A stretch of 5,574 nt of DNA from Marinosulfonomonas sp. GTDB taxonomy: Bacteria > Pseudomonadota > Alphaproteobacteria > Rhodobacterales > Rhodobacteraceae. Below the pieces are notes generated by a model. The model ran no database searches. It saw nothing but the letters and a program-made list of their open reading frames with translations, and was not told where the DNA came from. The first letter of the stretch is position 1; each line of letters opens with the position of its first letter. Below, piece by piece: positions 1 through 5,574 of this stretch. Position numbers and translations under genes: made by a program. The stretch is from positions 1-5,574 of the forward strand of contig WGBJ01000444.1 in assembly GCA_015494385.1 (NCBI GenBank). The letters run 5' to 3'.

Positions 1-51
1 CATTCCGCGCTACTGTCGTGCAACTCACAACCACACTGGGCTGCCTGACTG

Positions 52-1890
52 ATGTTTGACGAAACCACCGAAACCACCCCACTTGTTTCCATCGAGAACC
101 TTCGGGTCGAATTTTCTACCAAGGACGGCCCCGTTGTAGGGGTCGAGGATATCACCTTCAGCATCAACCCCGGCGAAACGGTATGTGTGGTGGGCGAATC
201 CGGCTCGGGCAAATCTGTTTCCTCGCTATCCCTGATGCGACTGGTGGAATTCGGCGGTGGCAAAATCACCAATGGCCGGATCATGTTTGACCGGCGTGAT
301 CACGGTGATGGCAAGGGTGCGATTGATCTGGCGCACGCGGAAAACGATCTGATGCGCACCATTCGCGGCAATGAAATCGGCATGATCTTTCAGGAACCGA
401 TGACATCGCTGAACCCCGTGTTCACCATCGAACGGCAACTGACCGAGGGCCTTCGCGTTCACAAGGGCATGTCGAAAAAACAGGCCGCCGCCCACGCACT
501 GGAACTGATGCGCCGCGTGCGTATCCCCGAACCCGAACGCCGCCTGAAACAATACCCGCACGAATTGTCCGGTGGTATGCGCCAACGGGTGGTGATCGCC
601 ATGGCGCTGGCCTGCGAGCCACGCGTGCTGATTGCGGATGAGCCCACAACCGCGCTGGATGTGACCATTCAGGCCGAAATTCTGGCGCTGATCGACCGGT
701 TGAAACGCGAAACCGGCACTGCCGTTCTGTTCATTACCCACGATATGGCGGTGGTGGCGCAAATGGCCGACCGCGTGGTGGTGATGTTCCGCGGCAATAT
801 GGTCGAAGAAGGCACCGTCACAGACATTTTTGAGAACCCGCAAGAGGATTACACCAAGGCTCTTCTGTCCGCCGTCCCCAAACTGGGCGAAATGCGTGGC
901 AAAGCCGCCCCCGAACGGATGCGCATTCTGGGCGAGGAAAACCCCCATGCGGGCGAGCCCATCGTCGCAACAGACGAGCTGCTTTTGGACGTTAAAAACC
1001 TTGTGCAGCGTTTTCCCGTCAAGGGCGGTTTGCTGCGGCGCACCATTTCCAATGTTCATGCGGTCGAGGATGTTTCCTTTTCCCTGAATGTCGGGGAAAC
1101 CCTGTCGCTGGTGGGCGAATCCGGGTGCGGGAAATCATCCTGCGGCCGCTCGATCCTGCGGCTGAACACGCCGCAATCCGGTCAGGTTCTGCTGAACGGG
1201 CAGGATGTCTTGCAAATGGACAACCGCGAACTGCGCGAGGCGCGGCGGCATATGCAGATGGTGTTTCAAGACCCGTTTGCCTCGCTGAACCCACAAATGC
1301 GCCTGTCCGATCAGGTGGCCGAGCCGCTGATCAATTACGGTATTCACAAAGGCTCGGAACTGCATGACCGCGTGGCCAACCTGTTTGACCGCGTGGAACT
1401 GCCGCGTGAATTCATGCGCCGCTATCCGCACGAACTGTCCGGCGGGCAACGCCAACGGGTGGCGATTGCGCGGGCTTTGGCCCTGAACCCAAAACTGATT
1501 ATCGCGGATGAATCCGTATCGGCGCTGGATGTGACCGTGCAGGCGCAGGTGCTGAACCTGATGATGGAATTGCAAGCCGACCTTGGCATTTCCTTCCTGT
1601 TCATCAGCCACGATATGGCCGTGGTCGAACGGGTCAGCCACCGCACCGCCGTAATGTATCTGGGTCGGATCGTTGAAATCGGCCCGCGCGCTGCCGTGTT
1701 TGAAAACCCGCAGCACGAATACACCCGAAGCCTGCTGTCCGCCGTGCCCGTGGCCGACCCGCGCCGCCGCAAGGTCGAGGCAGACCTGAACTTCAAACCG
1801 ATCCCCTCGCCGATTTTCCCGCTGGATTACGAACCGGGCCCGTCACTTTATGACGAGGTTGATCCGGGCCACTTTGTGTTGCGCTCGTAA
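52..1890 (+). CDS. GsiA-like dipeptide/oligopeptide ABC importer, fused double ATP-binding protein
   Basis: The protein is the cytoplasmic ATPase of a peptide-type (Dpp/Opp/Gsi family) ABC importer, with both nucleotide-binding domains in one 612-residue chain. NBD1 has Walker A GESGSGKS (48-55), Q-loop FQEP (113-116), signature LSGGM (172-176), Walker B LIADEP (193-198), D-loop ALD (201-203) and switch His230. NBD2 has GESGCGKS (355-362), Q406, LSGGQ (462-466), IIADES (483-488) and His520. Each NBD is followed by the oligopeptide-transporter C-terminal motif (ENPQxxYTxxLLSAVP at 261-276 and 551-566). All catalytic residues are present, so both sites look competent. NBD2 has DES where NBD1 has DEP; GsiA also departs from DEP there. 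Length, linker and the PGHFV tail match GsiA (about 620 aa), but the substrate (glutathione, dipeptide or other) cannot be told from the ATPase. The ATG at 52 is the first start and leaves a normal short N-terminus; no clear Shine-Dalgarno precedes it. Partner permease and binding-protein genes would have to lie upstream of the window. Confidence 0.93.
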   Translation: MFDETTETTPLVSIENLRVEFSTKDGPVVGVEDITFSINPGETVCVVGESGSGKSVSSLSLMRLVEFGGGKITNGRIMFDRRDHGDGKGAIDLAHAENDLMRTIRGNEIGMIFQEPMTSLNPVFTIERQLTEGLRVHKGMSKKQAAAHALELMRRVRIPEPERRLKQYPHELSGGMRQRVVIAMALACEPRVLIADEPTTALDVTIQAEILALIDRLKRETGTAVLFITHDMAVVAQMADRVVVMFRGNMVEEGTVTDIFENPQEDYTKALLSAVPKLGEMRGKAAPERMRILGEENPHAGEPIVATDELLLDVKNLVQRFPVKGGLLRRTISNVHAVEDVSFSLNVGETLSLVGESGCGKSSCGRSILRLNTPQSGQVLLNGQDVLQMDNRELREARRHMQMVFQDPFASLNPQMRLSDQVAEPLINYGIHKGSELHDRVANLFDRVELPREFMRRYPHELSGGQRQRVAIARALALNPKLIIADESVSALDVTVQAQVLNLMMELQADLGISFLFISHDMAVVERVSHRTAVMYLGRIVEIGPRAAVFENPQHEYTRSLLSAVPVADPRRRKVEADLNFKPIPSPIFPLDYEPGPSLYDEVDPGHFVLRS

Positions 1891-1891
1891 C

Positions 1892-1911
1892 CCCGCGCCC
1901 CTATACGCGGG
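1892..1911 (+). promoter_or_regulatory. GC-rich hairpin over the prfC ribosome-binding region
   Basis: CCCGCG (1892-1897) pairs perfectly with CGCGGG (1906-1911) around an 8-nt loop. The stem begins 1 nt after the ABC gene stop and ends 3 nt before the prfC ATG at 1915. The only purine-rich, SD-like bases (GCGGGA, 1908-1912) lie inside or beside the stem, too close to the ATG for a good Shine-Dalgarno. No T-run follows, so it does not look like an intrinsic terminator. A role in limiting or coupling prfC translation is inference. Confidence 0.4.
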
Positions 1912-1914
1912 ACC

Positions 1915-3522
<1,608 letters not shown>

Positions 3523-3524
3523 CA

Positions 3525-3551
3525 GGTGTTGCGGCCCTGTGCCGCAATACC
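3525..3551 (+). terminator. Terminator-like hairpin after prfC
   Basis: GGTGTTGCGGC (3525-3535) pairs with GCCGCAATACC (3541-3551) around the loop CCTGT, giving an 11-bp stem with one G-U pair. It starts 2 nt after the prfC stop. Only a short CCTTT follows, so the U-tract is weak; it may terminate inefficiently or mainly stabilise the 3' end. A second small stem, GGCG-CAAAA-CGCC (3557-3569), lies just downstream. Confidence 0.5.
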
Positions 3552-3727
3552 CCTTTGGCGCAAAACGCCCTGACCAAATACGCCTTTGCTTATTGGGCTT
3601 TCCGGGCGATTTCGCTAAGCTATTCATAAATTTGAATTATCTCAGCCGTTGAAATGAATGGCCGATTATTCAGCTTTTGTCGTTTTGCCGCAGTTGCGCC
3701 GGTATTTACCGGAATCCGGAACCTTCA

Positions 3728-3756
3728 TTGACCCCGCCGCATATTTTCAGTAGGTC
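3728..3756 (+). promoter_or_regulatory. Weak sigma-70-type promoter candidate for the helicase
   Basis: TTGACC (3728-3733) matches the -35 consensus at five of six bases. A 17-nt spacer leads to TAGGTC (3751-3756), which keeps only the initial TA of the -10 consensus. Transcription would start near 3763, giving a leader of roughly 90 nt that includes the small ORF at 3773. Alphaproteobacterial promoters often tolerate poor -10 boxes, but this is one of several possibilities in the region. Confidence 0.22.
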
Positions 3757-3772
3757 AGACATTATTCGGGGG

Positions 3773-3853
3773 ATGCTTGTGCATAACTTTTGGCCATCCG
3801 GGCCGCCCGCCCCCAGAACCGATGCGGCGCGAAATGCCGTAGAACACGGATAA
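3773..3853 (+). CDS. Possible 26-codon leader ORF (uORF) before the helicase
   Basis: An ATG at 3773 opens a frame encoding 26 residues (beginning MLVHNFWPSGPPAPR) and ending with TAA at 3851-3853, only 2 nt before the helicase ATG at 3856. The spacing would suit translational coupling. The ATG follows CGGGGG directly, so a properly spaced Shine-Dalgarno is lacking. The peptide resembles no family I recognise. A chance ORF of this length in GC-rich DNA is quite possible, so the call rests on position alone. Confidence 0.25.
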   Translation: MLVHNFWPSGPPAPRTDAARNAVEHG

Positions 3854-3855
3854 CA

Positions 3856-5298
3856 ATGACAAAATTCGCCGATTTAAAATTATCGCCCAAAGTATTAAAA
3901 GCGGTCGAAGCCGCAGGTTACGAAACCCCTACCCCCATTCAGGCCGGTGCGATTCCGCCCGCGCTTGAAGGGCGTGATGTTTTGGGCATTGCCCAGACGG
4001 GTACCGGAAAAACCGCCAGCTTCACCCTGCCGATGATCACCATGCTCAGCCGTGGCCGCGCCCGTGCGCGGATGCCACGCTCGCTGGTGCTGGCCCCCAC
4101 ACGGGAACTGGCCGCGCAGGTTGCTGAAAACTTTGACAACTACGCTGTGGGCAGCAAACTGTCCAAGGCGCTGCTGATTGGCGGCGTTTCCTTCAAGGAA
4201 CAGGACAAGCTGATCGACCGTGGCGTCGATGTGCTGATCGCCACCCCCGGCCGTCTGCTGGACCATTTCGAGCGCGGCAAGCTGATGCTGACCGGCGTTC
4301 AGATCATGGTGGTGGACGAGGCAGACCGGATGCTGGATATGGGTTTTATCCCCGATATCGAGCGCATCTTTTCCCTGACACCGTTTGCCCGCCAGACGCT
4401 GTTCTTCAGCGCCACCATGGCGCCGGAAATCGAACGGATCACAAACACCTTCCTGTCGAACCCCGCCAAAATCGAAGTGGCCCGCGCCGCAACCACCGGC
4501 GAGAATATCAAACAGGGCGTGGTGATGTTCCGCTCGGAAAACAAACGCCGCGAAGCCAGCGAAAAACGCGCCCTGTTGCGCGCGATGATCGAAGGCGAAG
4601 CCGAGAACTGCAAAAACGGAATCATATTCTGCAACCGCAAAATAGATGTGGATGCCGTAGCCAAATCCTTGAAAAAGCACGGCTATAACGCCGAGCCGAT
4701 CCACGGCGATCTGGATCAAAGCCGCCGCATGGAAGTGCTGCAGGGGTTTCGTGATGGCACGATCCGTTTTCTCTGCGCCTCGGATGTTGCGGCACGCGGG
4801 CTGGACATTCCAGATGTCAGCCATGTGTTCAACTTTGATGTGCCCGGCCATGCCGAAGACTACGTTCACCGCATTGGCCGCACCGGTCGTGCCGGTAAAT
4901 CCGGCACCGCGCTGATGATCTGCACGCCGCGTGACGAAAAGAATCTGGAAGACATTGAACGGCTGGTGGGCAATAAAATCCCGCGTCTGGAAAACCCGCT
5001 TGCAAGCAAATCCTCCCCTGCCCCCGAGGCACCAAAGGACGACGCGAGCGAAAAGCCGAAACGCACCCGTCGCAGCCGCAAGCCCAAGGCCGAAGCGCCT
5101 GTCGAGGTTAAAGAAGCGGTGGAAACACCTGCGGAACAACCCAAACCCGAGCAGCAAAAGCGCGCCCCGCGCGAACGCAATCGCGGCGGGAACAAGGGCA
5201 ATAACAAAGGCCGTGGCAACCAGAACAAGGTTGTCGGCATGGGCGACCACATGCCCGATTTCATCGCCAAAAGCTTTGACGATCGGCGCGACAGCTAA
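3856..5298 (+). CDS. RhlE-like DEAD-box ATP-dependent RNA helicase
   Basis: This is an ATP-dependent RNA-unwinding enzyme of the DEAD-box superfamily 2, probably acting in RNA decay, ribosome assembly or cold adaptation. In the 480-residue product (ATG at 3856) the motifs run in order: upstream Phe4 and Q motif GYETPTPIQ (21-29), I AQTGTGKT (46-53), Ia PTRELA (81-86), Ib TPGR (130-133), II DEAD (154-157), III SAT (185-187), IV IIFCN (256-260), V SDVAARGLDIP (309-319) and VI HRIGRTGRAG (338-347). The core ends near residue 380 and is followed by a basic, low-complexity tail (about 381-457) rich in Lys, Arg, Pro, Gly and Asn, then a short conserved-looking end (GMGDHMPDFIAKSF, 461-474). The overall pattern fits RhlE better than DeaD or SrmB. 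An in-frame TTG at 3790 would add 22 residues, but these have no helicase character, and FADLKLSPKVLKAV is the normal family N-terminus. GGA lies 5 nt before the ATG as a weak Shine-Dalgarno. The gene probably has its own promoter in the long upstream gap. Confidence 0.95.
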   Translation: MTKFADLKLSPKVLKAVEAAGYETPTPIQAGAIPPALEGRDVLGIAQTGTGKTASFTLPMITMLSRGRARARMPRSLVLAPTRELAAQVAENFDNYAVGSKLSKALLIGGVSFKEQDKLIDRGVDVLIATPGRLLDHFERGKLMLTGVQIMVVDEADRMLDMGFIPDIERIFSLTPFARQTLFFSATMAPEIERITNTFLSNPAKIEVARAATTGENIKQGVVMFRSENKRREASEKRALLRAMIEGEAENCKNGIIFCNRKIDVDAVAKSLKKHGYNAEPIHGDLDQSRRMEVLQGFRDGTIRFLCASDVAARGLDIPDVSHVFNFDVPGHAEDYVHRIGRTGRAGKSGTALMICTPRDEKNLEDIERLVGNKIPRLENPLASKSSPAPEAPKDDASEKPKRTRRSRKPKAEAPVEVKEAVETPAEQPKPEQQKRAPRERNRGGNKGNNKGRGNQNKVVGMGDHMPDFIAKSFDDRRDS

Positions 5299-5300
5299 GC

Positions 5301-5328
5301 CGTAGGGCGGGGTTAACCCCGCCTTACG
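5301..5328. terminator. Strong palindrome between convergent genes, likely bidirectional terminator or REP-like repeat
   Basis: The core GGCGGGGTTAACCCCGCC (5306-5323) is a perfect palindrome. The arms extend with CGTAG on the left and TTACG on the right, giving a 12-bp stem (5301-5312 with 5317-5328) around a TTAA loop. One pair is G-T, which is a G-U wobble in plus-strand RNA but a C-A mismatch in minus-strand RNA. It starts 2 nt after the helicase stop and lies 21 nt from the stop of the converging minus-strand gene, so it can serve both transcripts. There is no proper T-tract on either side. The GTAG at the foot of the stem resembles the head of REP-type repeats. Confidence 0.6.
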
Positions 5329-5349
5329 CCATCGCTAGAGCATGTCGCA

Positions 5350-5574
5350 CTAGCCAATCAACCGGCTGATAACCACCGTCACCTCGGGTTTTTTACCGAT
5401 TTCATCCATCACGGACCGACGCACTTCACGACGGATGGCTTCTTCCATCTTGTCGTCATCCTGCAAAGTTTTGTCGTTCATCCGCATCAGAATCTGGCCC
5501 AGATCCCCCTCGACCACCTCGACCAGTGGCATGTTGGATTTGCCCAGTTCGGCCAGTCCCATCACCTCGACCCA
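5350..5574 (-). CDS. Probable ribonuclease J, C-terminal 74 residues (partial)
   Basis: The minus-strand frame is open from the window edge (first codon TGG at 5574-5572) to TAG at 5352-5350, so 74 C-terminal residues are visible and the start is outside. Landmarks are VEVMGLAELG (residues 2-11 of the fragment), VVEGDLGQIL, a charged KTLQDDDKMEEAIRREVRR segment and the ending GKKPEVTVVISRLIG. An amphipathic charged helix (EEAIRREVRRSV) followed by GKKP and a final beta strand matches the small C-terminal domain of alphaproteobacterial RNase J, a metallo-beta-lactamase-fold 5' exonuclease/endonuclease that matures and degrades RNA. The catalytic HxHxDH domain would lie beyond the window, so the assignment rests on the tail alone. 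It converges on the helicase gene with a 51-nt gap. Confidence 0.7.
   Translation of the reverse strand, partial: WVEVMGLAELGKSNMPLVEVVEGDLGQILMRMNDKTLQDDDKMEEAIRREVRRSVMDEIGKKPEVTVVISRLIG

Larger units (their letters stand above)
3523..3855. other. 333-nt intergenic region upstream of the helicase gene
   Basis: No convincing conserved gene or tRNA is visible. In order it holds: the hairpin at 3525-3551; the small stem GGCG/CGCC at 3557-3569; an AT-rich patch with the dyad ATTCA-N6-TGAAT (3622-3637); a second, opposite dyad TGAAT-N8-ATTCA (3655-3672); the hairpin CCGGT-ATTT-ACCGG (3699-3712); a weak promoter candidate (3728-3756); a possible 26-codon leader ORF (3773-3853); and a small stem CGGCG-CGAAA-TGCCG (3825-3839) ending 16 nt before the helicase start. 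The region is more AT-rich than the flanking genes, as expected for a regulatory region. It most likely carries the helicase promoter and a structured 5' leader. Confidence 0.6.

Noticed and set aside
2..52. A possible upstream gene ending in TGA at 50-52, overlapping the ABC start as TGATG
   Set aside because: The 16 residues in that frame do not resemble the end of a peptide permease or anything else I recognise. With only 51 bases visible, neither a gene end nor a promoter can be supported.
226..1716. Long minus-strand frames (226-1059, 1135-1716) opposite the ABC ATPase
   Set aside because: They mirror the two homologous NBDs, and even resemble each other for that reason. The plus-strand protein has all expected motifs.
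3790..3855. An upstream TTG start that would lengthen the helicase by 22 residues
   Set aside because: The added residues are Arg-rich and unlike helicase N-termini. The ATG at 3856 gives the standard start and has a weak Shine-Dalgarno.
3895..5250. A 451-codon open frame on the minus strand across the helicase
   Set aside because: It is a shadow of the intact DEAD-box gene. The composition is low-complexity and no family features are seen.
4931..5305. A 124-codon plus-strand frame overlapping the helicase tail in another frame
   Set aside because: It arises from the repetitive basic-tail codons and has no independent start signal or family similarity.

Overview
The window looks like ordinary chromosomal DNA from an alphaproteobacterium, most likely the Rhodobacterales (Roseobacter-type). 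This is inferred from the moderately GC-rich, GC3-biased coding style, the weak Shine-Dalgarno sequences, and the relatedness I can recognise in the proteins. It holds three complete plus-strand genes and the 3' end of a fourth gene on the minus strand. All are recognisable housekeeping or transport families. There is no sign of a CRISPR array, insertion sequence, integrase, toxin-antitoxin pair, phage gene, tRNA or rRNA.

Layout: (1) 52-1890 (+), a 612-residue tandem ATPase of an oligopeptide/dipeptide-type ABC importer, closely resembling GsiA in architecture and motifs. Its permeases and binding protein are not in the window. (2) 1915-3522 (+), prfC, peptide chain release factor 3. It lies only 24 nt after the ABC gene, and a GC hairpin fills the gap. 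(3) 3523-3855, a 333-nt non-coding stretch. It has a terminator-like hairpin after prfC, several short dyads, a weak promoter candidate, and a possible 26-codon leader ORF that ends 2 nt before the next gene. (4) 3856-5298 (+), a 480-residue RhlE-like DEAD-box RNA helicase with a long basic disordered tail. (5) 5299-5349, a short convergent gap dominated by a strong palindrome. (6) 5350-5574 (-), the last 74 codons of a gene whose product looks like the C-terminal domain of ribonuclease J.

Functionally, prfC (translation termination), the helicase (RNA remodelling) and the probable RNase J (RNA decay) all act in RNA or translation metabolism. The ABC ATPase is unrelated. I do not see a new multi-gene system. 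The observations most worth checking are the small leader ORF and structured leader of the helicase, the REP-like palindrome between the convergent helicase and RNase J genes, the short motif at the very end of the helicase's disordered tail, and the hairpin over the prfC ribosome-binding region.
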